Source: an uncultured Tateyamaria sp. (GTDB lineage: Bacteria; Pseudomonadota; Alphaproteobacteria; Rhodobacterales; Rhodobacteraceae). From it: a stretch of 64,000 nt of DNA. The stretch is taken from NCBI RefSeq assembly GCF_947503045.1, contig NZ_CANNCF010000002.1, positions 961,501-1,025,500 on the forward strand, in the 5' to 3' direction. Under the pieces are notes generated by a model. That model searched no databases. It worked only from the letters and a program-made list of their open reading frames with translations, and was not told the origin of the DNA. The first letter of the stretch is position 1. Each line of letters starts with the position of its first letter. This document shows positions 35,397 through 42,293 of this stretch, one piece after another. A program made the translations under genes and the position numbers.

Positions 35397-35654
35397 GTGA
35401 TTGATTCAAAAACCCTACTTCTTCTCGCGGCCATCGGCTTGCCCCTGGGCGCCTGTGCGCCGTCCCCGGATGACACCCAGATTGTTCCCCCACCTTCGCT
35501 GCTGCCAGCGGAGTCGACGGAACCAGAGCCGAAAAGCACGAAAGTGTTTGATATGAACGAGGACGGCACTGCGAGCGCAGGCGAGGTCGCGGGCGGTGTC
35601 TTGGGCGTTGCGGTCATCATCGCCGTATGTCCGTTCTGCGTTTTGGGGATGTGA
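35397..35654 (+). CDS. Small lipoprotein with EF-hand-like motif and hydrophobic C-terminus
   Basis: An 85-residue product from a GTG start preceded by AAGGAAGG about 11 nt upstream. It has a lipoprotein signal peptide with the lipobox LPLGAC (Cys about residue 20), a Pro-rich spacer, an EF-hand-like loop DMNEDGTASAGEV at about 52-64, and a hydrophobic tail with two Cys (GVLGVAVIIAVCPFCVLGM). The combination of lipid anchor and terminal hydrophobic helix is unusual. Function unknown; it precedes pncA by 93 bp. Confidence 0.6.
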   Translation: MIDSKTLLLLAAIGLPLGACAPSPDDTQIVPPPSLLPAESTEPEPKSTKVFDMNEDGTASAGEVAGGVLGVAVIIAVCPFCVLGM

Positions 35655-35747
35655 ATGGCCGCTGATCCGGAAGCTGACGTGTTATCGGCATTTCGTTTGG
35701 CATAAAGCGGGTCTAGTCTGGGGTAACAGTCTGAAACGGAGCCCCAC

Positions 35748-36344
35748 ATGACCCATGCGCTGATCGTGATCGACGTCCAGAACGATTTTTGCCCCGGCGG
35801 CGCGCTGGCGGTGCCAGAGGGGGACGTGATTTTGCCCGGCATCAATGCGCTGATGAATGAGGCCGAGGCGGTGATCCTGACGCAGGACTGGCATCCGGGC
35901 GGGCATTCATCCTTTGCCAGCAGTCATGCGGGGGCCAGCCCCTACGAGATGATCGACATGCCTTATGGGCCGCAGGTGCTGTGGCCGGATCACTGTATTC
36001 AGGGCACAGATGGCGCGGCCTTTCATAAGGATTTGAACGTGGACCGCGCCGACATGATCGTGCGCAAAGGGTACCGTCCGGCCATCGACAGCTATTCGGC
36101 ACTGTTCGAGAATGATCACACGACGCCCACGGGGCTTGAGGGCTATCTGCGCACGCGCGGCATCGAGAGCTTGACGCTGGTGGGGCTGGCCACGGATTTC
36201 TGCGTGAACTTTTCCGCCGTGGATGCGGCCAGGCTGGGCTTTGATGTCACCGTGCGCACCGATTTGTGCCGCGCCATTGATCTGGACGGATCGCTGGCGG
36301 CGGCGATGGACGGGATGACGGGCGCGGGTGTGAGCGTGACCTGA
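35748..36344 (+). CDS. pncA: Nicotinamidase
   Basis: PncA deamidates nicotinamide to nicotinate in NAD salvage. The 198-residue isochorismatase-fold protein has ALIVIDVQNDFCPGG (catalytic Asp), VILTQDWHPGGHSSF (metal His), LWPDHCIQGTDGAAF, the Lys in IVRKGYRP and the catalytic Cys in GLATDFCVNFSAVDA. pncB, the next enzyme of the pathway, is 795 bp downstream on the same strand, separated by an antisense gene. Confidence 0.95.
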   Translation: MTHALIVIDVQNDFCPGGALAVPEGDVILPGINALMNEAEAVILTQDWHPGGHSSFASSHAGASPYEMIDMPYGPQVLWPDHCIQGTDGAAFHKDLNVDRADMIVRKGYRPAIDSYSALFENDHTTPTGLEGYLRTRGIESLTLVGLATDFCVNFSAVDAARLGFDVTVRTDLCRAIDLDGSLAAAMDGMTGAGVSVT

Positions 36345-36968
36345 TCAGGCGGGCTTGAGCTTGTTGGCGTCCTTGACCATCTCGGTCACCTGCTTGGCCT
36401 CGGCCTTGAGCATTTTGACGGACTTCTTGATCAGCGACTTGGCCTTTTTCACGCCGGAGGTGATGGATCCGACCTGCGTGATCCAGCCAAACACGAGCTG
36501 CAGCATCATCTTCATCGTGTCGATGACCTTGAGCACGATTTCAATCGGGTTGATGACAACCATGACCTCCATCACTTTGGACAGGATGGTGCGGAACATC
36601 TTGGCCAGACGGGCGACCATCGCCTTGACCACCTTGAACGCCTTTTGCGGTACCTTGGCGGCCTTGCGGATCACGGCGAGGATCTTGGAGGCGAACTTGA
36701 TCCCCTCGATGACCAGCTTTTCGACAGAGGCCACCACCTGAACCAGTCTGGTGCCCATCTTGATGACGCTTTCAACGGCGGATTTGCCAACTGTCTTTGC
36801 AATCTCCTTGGCCGCCTTTTTGACGTTCACCAGAAACCCCTGCAACGACACGATCATCGGTTTCATCTTGACCAGAACGTTGCGGAAGAATTCGAGGAGC
36901 CGTGAGTGAATCCGGACAACTTTGTCCTGAATGGGGATGAGGGGATTGTCGGGTTGTGCCTGTGCCAT
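36345..36968 (-). CDS. Lysine-rich amphipathic helical protein between pncA and pncB
   Basis: A 207-residue protein I do not recognise. By hand count it has about 39 Lys/Arg against about 13 Asp/Glu, almost no Cys, Trp or Tyr, and long runs of alternating hydrophobic and lysine positions (VIKMGTRLVQVVASVEKL; GVKKAKSLIKKSVKMLK) suggesting amphipathic helices along its full length. There is no signal peptide or clear membrane segment. Its stop directly abuts the pncA stop on the opposite strand, and its start is divergent from pncB. I start at ATG 36968 (MAQAQPDNPL); the longer upstream frame is rich in Arg and less likely. Membrane- or nucleic-acid association is inference. Confidence 0.6.
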   Translation of the reverse strand: MAQAQPDNPLIPIQDKVVRIHSRLLEFFRNVLVKMKPMIVSLQGFLVNVKKAAKEIAKTVGKSAVESVIKMGTRLVQVVASVEKLVIEGIKFASKILAVIRKAAKVPQKAFKVVKAMVARLAKMFRTILSKVMEVMVVINPIEIVLKVIDTMKMMLQLVFGWITQVGSITSGVKKAKSLIKKSVKMLKAEAKQVTEMVKDANKLKPA

Positions 36969-37138
36969 GAGAATTTCGTCCAAAATTGTTTTGTCAAAAT
37001 ACACGCGAACCAATGTACGCAGGGCCACGGTGCCGCAAATCGGGTTTTTTTGCAAGTTTCGCCGATGGGTGGGCCTGCCCTTGCCCCGGCGCGCGCGACT
37101 TGGCACAACGGGTGCGCCTGCATCTGGAAAGTGCCCCC

Positions 37139-38431
37139 ATGGTCGACATTGCCACCCGCGTCTGGAACCACAAGTGGAAGATCGATCCCATCGTGCGGTC
37201 GCTGATCGACACGGACTTCTACAAGCTGCTCATGTGCCAGTCGGTGTTCCGCAACAAGCCGGACACGCAGGTCCGGTTCAGCCTGATCAACCGGTCGACC
37301 CATGTGCCGCTGGCCCATCTGATCGACGAGGGCGAGTTGCGCGAGCAGCTGGATCACATCCGCTCGCTGTCCCTCAGCCGCGGCGAAAGCACGTGGATGC
37401 GCGGCAACACGTTTTACGGCAAGCGGCAAATGTTCACGCCCGAGTTCATGGACTGGTTCGAGGCGCTGCGCCTGCCGCCCTACCATCTGGAGCGCCGTGG
37501 CGATCAGTACGAGCTGACCTTTGAAGGGTCCTGGCCCGAGGTGATGCTGTGGGAAATCCCCGCCCTGGCTGTGCTGATGGAACTGCGCGGCCGCGCGGTG
37601 CTGAACAGCATGGGCCGGTTCGAATTGCAGGTCCTTTATGCCCGCGCGATGACCAAGCTGTGGGAAAAGATCGAACGGCTGCGCGAGCTGGATGATCTGC
37701 GGGTGGCTGATTTCGGCACGCGGCGGCGGCACAGTTTCCTGTGGCAGGACTGGTGCGTGCAGGCGATGGGCGAGGGGCTGGCGGGGGCCTTTGCAGGCAC
37801 GTCGAACTGCCTGATCGCCAAGAACCGCGATCTGGAAGCCATCGGCACCAATGCCCATGAGTTGCCCATGGTCTATTCCGCGCTGGCCACGGATGATGCG
37901 GCCCTTGCCAAGGCCCCGTACGAGGTGCTGAGCGACTGGCACGACGAACATGACGGCAACCTGCGCATCATTCTGCCCGACACCTACGGCACCAAGGGCT
38001 TCCTTGATAACGCGCCGGACTGGCTGGCGGGCTGGACCGGTATCCGCATCGACAGCGGCGACCCGGCCACGGGGGCCGAAACGGCGATCAACTGGTGGAA
38101 GCAGCGCGGCGAAGATCCGCGCGATAAGTTGGTGATTTTTTCAGACGGGTTGGATGTGGACAAGATCATTGAACTGCAGGCCCAATTTGTGGATCGGGTC
38201 CGGGTGTCCTTTGGGTGGGGTACGATGTTGACAAATGATTTCAAAGGCTTGACCAAGGATGACCGTCTCGCGCCGTTTTCATTGGTGTGCAAGGCCGTGT
38301 CGGCCAACGGGCAGCCCACCGTCAAACTGTCGGACAATCCCAACAAGGCGATGGGCCCGGCGACCGAAATCGAACGCTACAAACGCGTGTTCAAGGTTGG
38401 CGCGCAAGACCCGCAGGCTGTGGTCGTTTGA
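37139..38431 (+). CDS. pncB: Nicotinate phosphoribosyltransferase
   Basis: PncB joins nicotinate to PRPP, forming nicotinate mononucleotide. The 430-residue product has the family N-terminus SLIDTDFYKLLMCQSVFR, RRRHSFLWQDWCVQAMGEGL, GTSNCLIAKNRDLEAIGTNAHELPM (active-site His region), GIRIDSGDPATGAE and FSDGLDVDKIIELQAQF, with VSFGWGTMLTND near the end. I start at ATG 37139; the upstream open frame has no family support. It is followed by a strong terminator. Confidence 0.95.
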   Translation: MVDIATRVWNHKWKIDPIVRSLIDTDFYKLLMCQSVFRNKPDTQVRFSLINRSTHVPLAHLIDEGELREQLDHIRSLSLSRGESTWMRGNTFYGKRQMFTPEFMDWFEALRLPPYHLERRGDQYELTFEGSWPEVMLWEIPALAVLMELRGRAVLNSMGRFELQVLYARAMTKLWEKIERLRELDDLRVADFGTRRRHSFLWQDWCVQAMGEGLAGAFAGTSNCLIAKNRDLEAIGTNAHELPMVYSALATDDAALAKAPYEVLSDWHDEHDGNLRIILPDTYGTKGFLDNAPDWLAGWTGIRIDSGDPATGAETAINWWKQRGEDPRDKLVIFSDGLDVDKIIELQAQFVDRVRVSFGWGTMLTNDFKGLTKDDRLAPFSLVCKAVSANGQPTVKLSDNPNKAMGPATEIERYKRVFKVGAQDPQAVVV

Positions 38432-38451
38432 ACACACTTTTCTGAAACAAG

Positions 38452-38505
38452 GCAATTGTGGCGAAATCTGGGCCATTTGCCTCAAAGTGGTCACAATTGC
38501 TTTTT
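38452..38505 (+). terminator. Intrinsic terminator after pncB (long-armed hairpin with T5)
   Basis: Outer arms GCAATTGTG (38452-38460) and CACAATTGC (38492-38500) are perfectly complementary; inside them GGCCA and TGGTC pair with one G-U. TTTTT follows at once at 38501-38505. It lies 20 bp after the pncB stop and before the next gene's own start region. Confidence 0.65.
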
Positions 38506-38550
38506 ACCTCCCTCGGTAAACAAAACAAAAAAACATCTGAGGCAGGCAAA

Positions 38551-39309
38551 ATGAAGCGAATTTCCATACTCCTTTCGTCGCTATCCGTCGTTGCTGTGGT
38601 GGGCGCGTGCGGTCCGGCCAACGAGATTACAACCCGTGCCGCGCAGGATCCGCTGAGCTTTCGCCAAGGGCCATCGATGAGCGTGGTCGAAGTGCAGGCG
38701 GATGCGCTGAACCACATGGCCGATCAGCTGGTGCTGGATTCCAAGGTGCGCGGATCGTTCAACAGCGCGCTTGTCGATTGCGGCCTTGCCATCCTGACGC
38801 CGGGCAAGCGCCCCGTTTGCGGTCGCAACAGCGGCTCGGTCGAACTGGTCCCTGCGGTTGCCCTTGTCGACAACATTCAGGACATGCACGGCCAGATGGA
38901 CACGCTTGAGGTTGGCCTGCCGGACATGATCGCAGCCCAGGATGCCCGCCTTGCCGACCTTGAGGCGCGTCGCATCGCCGGGGCCGTGTCCGAGGCCCAG
39001 TACGACGAAGAAGTGGCCGCCATCAATCGCACCCGCACCCGCATCGCCGAGTCGCTGGCATTGACCGCCGCGCAGGCTGAACGCGCCCAGTCCAACATGC
39101 AGACGGCCAGTGCGCGCGGTCAGGTCGGGTTGGGTTGGCACCTGAACGCCACGGCGCAACTGGCCCGCGACGTCAACGGCGCCCGCGCCCAACTGGGGCT
39201 GCTGGATGCGCCTGTGCCGGTCTCGGGCGATTATGTGGCCTCAAACGTGCCGGTGTTCGCCGCCGCAAGCCCGATCACACATCGGCCCCGGTCGGGCGAG
39301 TTGCGCTGA
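38551..39309 (+). CDS. Lipoprotein with coiled-coil domain, unknown function
   Basis: A 252-residue protein with a lipoprotein signal (SVVAVVGACGPA, Cys about residue 20). The mature part has two Cys that may pair (LVDCGLAIL, RPVCGRN) and a central coiled coil (about 115-185: IQDMHGQMDTLEVGLPDMIAA, then helices rich in Ala/Glu/Arg). The C-terminus is Pro/Arg-rich. No family recognised. Start ATG 38551, preceded by GAGGCAGG. Its last 35 bp overlap the end of the converging DMT gene. Confidence 0.65.
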   Translation: MKRISILLSSLSVVAVVGACGPANEITTRAAQDPLSFRQGPSMSVVEVQADALNHMADQLVLDSKVRGSFNSALVDCGLAILTPGKRPVCGRNSGSVELVPAVALVDNIQDMHGQMDTLEVGLPDMIAAQDARLADLEARRIAGAVSEAQYDEEVAAINRTRTRIAESLALTAAQAERAQSNMQTASARGQVGLGWHLNATAQLARDVNGARAQLGLLDAPVPVSGDYVASNVPVFAAASPITHRPRSGELR

Positions 39310-40195
39310 CCCTACCCCGCTGTCTTTCGCGCCAGATGATCAACAGCCCCCCGGCGGCAATCAGCAGCGCGCCGGGAAACAGCGCGTCCCATGGTGCTTC
39401 GTCAAAGAACAGCCAGCCCATCACAAAGGCGAGCGGGATGCCGAAATAGCTGAACGGGGCGAGGTTGCTTTGTTCGGTCATGCGGTAGCTGACCACGAGG
39501 AAGAGGACCGCCGTGCCGCCAAAGCCCCCCATTGCGACGATCCATGCCAGATCGGTGGCGCTTTGGATCGGAGTGAAGCCGCCAAAGGACATCGCGATCA
39601 GAAAGGCGCCGACCAGTGCGGCCACGGAGGAATAGAGATTGACCAGCGGGCTGGGCACATCGTCATCCATCATCCGCGCGGTGACCCCGACCAGCGCGTA
39701 AAACGCCGCCGCGCCCAGCGGCAGCAGCGCAATGGGCGTGAACGTGTCGGAGCCCGGTTGCATCACCAGCACAACGCCGACAAAGCCGATCAGAACCGCG
39801 CCCCAGCGCACCCATCCAACCTTTTCCCCCAGCAGGGGCACGGCGAGTGCGGTCATGAACAGCGCATTGGCGTAGGTGATGGTCGAAGCGGTGGCAAAGG
39901 CCATCTGCCCCAGCGCGATATAGAAGAAAAGCTGGGCAAAGGTGACAATCCCGCCGCGCGCCAGCGCCAGTTTCCACTGGCGGATGCGCAATCGCCGCCC
40001 GTCCTTGTGCCATTGCCGCGACAGGCCAAGCGCGACAACGCCCGGAATGATCCCGAACAGATTGCGCCATGCGGAGAGTTCGGCGGCCGTGTAGGTCCCC
40101 GACAAATGCTTGATCACCAGCCCCATCGCGTCAAACAGGGTCAGGGCCACAAGGCTGAGAAAAATGGCCAGGCCAGTGCGGTCGGTGGGGCGCAA
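39275..40195 (-). CDS. DMT-superfamily (EamA) transporter
   Basis: A 306-residue inner-membrane protein with ten hydrophobic segments in two EamA repeats. Repeat 1 contains LARGGIVTFAQLFFYIALGQMAFATASTITYANALFMTALAVPLLGEKVG and repeat 2 the matching SYRMTEQSNLAPFSYFGIPLAFVMGWLFFDEAP. Members export amino acids, metabolites or S-adenosylmethionine; the substrate here is not evident. It converges on the upstream lipoprotein gene with a 35-bp overlap. Confidence 0.87.
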   Translation of the reverse strand: MRPTDRTGLAIFLSLVALTLFDAMGLVIKHLSGTYTAAELSAWRNLFGIIPGVVALGLSRQWHKDGRRLRIRQWKLALARGGIVTFAQLFFYIALGQMAFATASTITYANALFMTALAVPLLGEKVGWVRWGAVLIGFVGVVLVMQPGSDTFTPIALLPLGAAAFYALVGVTARMMDDDVPSPLVNLYSSVAALVGAFLIAMSFGGFTPIQSATDLAWIVAMGGFGGTAVLFLVVSYRMTEQSNLAPFSYFGIPLAFVMGWLFFDEAPWDALFPGALLIAAGGLLIIWRERQRGRVSATRPTGADV

Positions 40196-40390
40196 GGGAG
40201 AACTCGGTCTGATTGAGGGTGGTTGAGGGCGACGTTACGCGCTTTGCGCGCCATGTCACGTCAGGAAATCGGAACTTTTTGGGGTGTCAGGAAATAAGAT
40301 ACCCGCATAGCGTGTATTTGCCCAATCTGTGCCACATTTGGGGGGTAAACTGGAACCAATAATGAAGAAGCAGACATATTGGACAGAAAA

Positions 40391-40570
40391 GTGAAACGTA
40401 TCATTGCTTTCGCCACGCTTGCTGCGCTGATGGGCGTTGCCGGTTGCGGCACAACGACAGATGAGGTCACCCGATCCGAGGCGGCCCCCCTCGGTATCTT
40501 CGGGATCAAACCCGATCACAGCGGTGCCACGTCGACCCGATCCTCGATCGATCTGTTGTCCCTGACCTAA
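40391..40570 (+). CDS. Short lipoprotein, unknown function
   Basis: A ~59-residue product with a lipoprotein signal (IIAFATLAALMGVAGC, Cys about residue 19) followed by a short Thr/Ser-rich mature part. I favour the GTG at 40391 (VKRIIAF), since Lys-Arg then the hydrophobic core is the standard signal-peptide start; a TTG at 40379 would add MDRK. Its stop overlaps the stop of arfB on the opposite strand. The upstream region holds GTCAGGAAAT twice, 26 bp apart (40260-40269 and 40286-40295). Confidence 0.55.
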   Translation: MKRIIAFATLAALMGVAGCGTTTDEVTRSEAAPLGIFGIKPDHSGATSTRSSIDLLSLT

Positions 40571-40989
40571 TCCGTCGGATTCACGCGACCGCGCATAGCC
40601 TTGACCTCTCCGCGCACCTTTTTGGCCTTGAGCCTGCGTTTCTTGGACCCCAGCGTGGGCCGGGTCGCAATGCGCCGCTTGGGCGCCACCAACGCTTTTT
40701 CGATCAGTTCCGCCAGACGTTTGCGTGCGATGTCGCGATTGCGCGCCTGACTGCGGGTTTCATCACATTGGATGATCAGCGCGCCCTCTTGTGTCCAGCG
40801 GCGTCCTGCCAGCCGCTTGAGACGGGTCTTGACCGGACCGGGCAGGTTCGGGGAGCGCGCCGCCTCAAAGCGCAACTCGACCGCCGTGGCGACCTTGTTC
40901 ACGTTCTGACCACCCGGGCCTGAGGCGCGCACGAATTGCTCGCTCAATTCCCAGTCTTCGATTGTGATGGTGTCGTTGATCCGCAGCAT
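40567..40989 (-). CDS. arfB: ArfB, alternative ribosome-rescue peptidyl-tRNA hydrolase
   Basis: ArfB (YaeJ) enters stalled ribosomes and releases the nascent chain. The 140 residues show the release-factor motif ASGPGGQNVNKVATAVELRF, with GGQ at about residues 25-27, and the long Lys/Arg-rich C-terminal tail (RRIATRPTLGSKKRRLKAKKVRGEVKAMRGR) that lies in the empty mRNA channel. It lies 20 bp after the VOC gene on the same strand, and both lie downstream of the structured leader at 41386-41559. Confidence 0.95.
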   Translation of the reverse strand: MLRINDTITIEDWELSEQFVRASGPGGQNVNKVATAVELRFEAARSPNLPGPVKTRLKRLAGRRWTQEGALIIQCDETRSQARNRDIARKRLAELIEKALVAPKRRIATRPTLGSKKRRLKAKKVRGEVKAMRGRVNPTD

Positions 40990-41009
40990 GGCAATCGGGG
41001 TTCTTCAGT

Positions 41010-41366
41010 TCAGGCTAGTCTGCCGGACACGCTGACCGAATTGCCGGCGGGATCCTTGGCGTTGGCAAACACATAGCCATCTGCCGTGTGCAGGGGGCCG
41101 AACTCAAGCCCTTTGGCACGTGCCATATCGCAAAACGCGGCGACATGCTGAATGGCGAACACCAGTTTGACCAGCGTCTGGCCCTGTTTGCGCCCCTTGC
41201 CCATCTGGCGCAACAGCAGGGTCACGCCCGGGCCGGGTGGACGCAATTCGACGATCCGGTCCCCTTCTTCAATGTGCACTGCGTAGCCGAAATGGTGGGT
41301 GTAGAACGCGGCCATCTCGTCGATGCGTGATGTGTAAAGAACGAGGCTGCTGAGTGGCGGAGAAAT
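41010..41366 (-). CDS. VOC-family (glyoxalase-like) protein with probable ATT start
   Basis: A small protein of the vicinal-oxygen-chelate fold: SSLVLYTSRIDEMAAFYTHHFGYAVHIEEGDRIVEL is the first beta-alpha-beta-beta unit and FGPLHTADGYVFANAKDPAGNSVSVSG the second. A start at the first ATG (41315) would remove the first strand. The frame upstream contains no ATG, GTG or TTG before a stop, but an ATT at 41364-41366 has AAGGAG exactly 8 nt upstream and yields ISPPLSSLVLYTS, the normal family N-terminus. I therefore propose ATT initiation, giving ~118 residues. The substrate is unknown. It is read with arfB. Confidence 0.65.
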   Translation of the reverse strand: MSPPLSSLVLYTSRIDEMAAFYTHHFGYAVHIEEGDRIVELRPPGPGVTLLLRQMGKGRKQGQTLVKLVFAIQHVAAFCDMARAKGLEFGPLHTADGYVFANAKDPAGNSVSVSGRLA

Positions 41367-41385
41367 CTCGTGGTCTCCTTGATCG

Positions 41386-41413
41386 AAAAAGGGCCACCCA
41401 TTCAGGCGGCCCT
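41386..41413 (-). terminator. Strong intrinsic terminator upstream of the VOC gene
   Basis: On the minus strand AAGGGCCGCC-tgaatg-GGTGGCCCTT forms a 10-bp stem (one G-U) with a 6-nt loop and a T5 run. It lies between the structured leader and the ribosome site of the VOC gene, so VOC-arfB transcription from the leader must read through it. This is an attenuator layout, or the end of a separate small RNA. Confidence 0.8.
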
Positions 41414-41487
41414 TCTCGAAATGTTTCGGAGGTTGTGTCGGTTAGGTCAACCGACCAACTTGGCGGTCCTCACCGCGCGGGGCTGCC

Positions 41488-41544
41488 CTAGCAGGCGACC
41501 TCCCAAGTTGTTCCGACACCTCTCTCCAATACCTTTCTTGACAC
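41488..41544 (-). CDS. Candidate 18-residue leader peptide
   Basis: GTG start with GGAGG 7 nt upstream, inside the longest possible anti-16S match. It encodes VSRKVLERGVGTTWEVAC and stops at TAG. The last six codons lie in the left arm of the first leader stem, so a translating ribosome would open it. A second frame (from the GTG of GGAGGTG) is also open for about 36 codons but has no ribosome site of its own. Whether the peptide is made is unknown. Confidence 0.45.
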   Translation of the reverse strand: MSRKVLERGVGTTWEVAC

Positions 41545-41604
41545 TGGATCACCTCCTTTACATTTGTTGAACTCATCCCCAGCTTTGCACAGCCGAGTCA
41601 AAAG

Positions 41605-42234
41605 TCAACGAATTTCGGCAGGTGTGGCCATGCGTGCCGTGATCGCGCGAAATGGTGCCAAAGCAATGAGCGCAAGCGTCAGTTTGACCGCCCAGTCGGC
41701 GATGGCCAGCGACACCCAGAGCGGAGCCAGCGGGCCAACCCCGAGGATCGGCAGGATTTCACCGGCCCAGGCCACGTCATTGGCAGGCTCGATAAAAGTC
41801 AGGCTGGCCGAGAAGGCGATGGTAAAGAACAGGGCGGTGTCCACGGTGCTGCCGATCAGGGTCGAGACCAGCGGCGCCTTCCACCACACCCCTTTGCGCA
41901 GGGCGGCAAAGATCCCAACGTCTAGCAGCTGTGCGGTGAGGAACGCGAGGCCCGAGCCGATGGCGATGCGCAGCGTGACCAGCGGGCCAAATTCGCCCAT
42001 GATCTGCGTGCCGATGAGCGAGCAGATGACCCCCACGACAAAGCCTGCAAAGACCACCGTGCGCGCCGGACCTGCGCCATAGACCCGGTTCATGATATCC
42101 GTCACCAGAAAGGCGAGCGGATAGGTGAACGCCCCCCATGTCAGCCAGTTGCCGAACAGGTATTGGACGAGAATGTTGGAGGCCACCACGATGGCGGCCA
42201 TGGCGATGATGCCGGGAAGATGTGCGCGTGTCAT
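41605..42234 (-). CDS. yhhQ: Queuosine precursor transporter (YhhQ family)
   Basis: A 209-residue inner-membrane protein with about six hydrophobic segments and YhhQ/DUF165 signatures: ASNILVQYLFGNWLTWGAFTYPLAFLVTDIMNRVYGAGPARTVVFAGF, LRIAIGSGLAFLTAQLLDVGIFAALRK and APLVSTLIGSTVDTALFFTIAF. E. coli YhhQ imports the 7-cyano/aminomethyl-7-deazaguanine precursors of queuosine. I start at ATG 42234 (MTRAHLPG); an in-frame ATG seven codons earlier is also possible. A TTGACT hexamer overlaps its stop codon and could belong to the leader's promoter. Confidence 0.9.
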   Translation of the reverse strand: MTRAHLPGIIAMAAIVVASNILVQYLFGNWLTWGAFTYPLAFLVTDIMNRVYGAGPARTVVFAGFVVGVICSLIGTQIMGEFGPLVTLRIAIGSGLAFLTAQLLDVGIFAALRKGVWWKAPLVSTLIGSTVDTALFFTIAFSASLTFIEPANDVAWAGEILPILGVGPLAPLWVSLAIADWAVKLTLALIALAPFRAITARMATPAEIR

Positions 42235-42293
42235 AATATATGCCCGTTTTTGCAAGGTAGCGGCGACTTGGTTCGAAGGTGAACTCGGGCCTC

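Larger units (their letters stand above)
41386..41559 (-). ncRNA. Structured leader or small RNA upstream of VOC-arfB
   Basis: The minus strand carries, in order: AAAGGAGGTGATCCAG (41544-41559), a 16-nt perfect complement of the alphaproteobacterial 16S 3' end; an 18-codon ORF; stem AACTTGG (41503-41509) with CCAAGTT (41457-41463), extended by GGTC/GACC; a second stem GTCGGTT/AACCGAC (41437-41455), extended by GTTG/CAAC, that needs bases 41456-41459 and so competes with the first stem; then the terminator. TTGACT hexamers at 41596-41608 may be -35 elements, though no good -10 is seen. I cannot match it to a known RNA family. Confidence 0.55.

Noticed and set aside
41521-41570. End of a 16S rRNA gene on the plus strand
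   Set aside because: Only the last 16 bases match; the upstream sequence has none of the conserved 16S helix 45 region, so it is not an rRNA gene or fragment.
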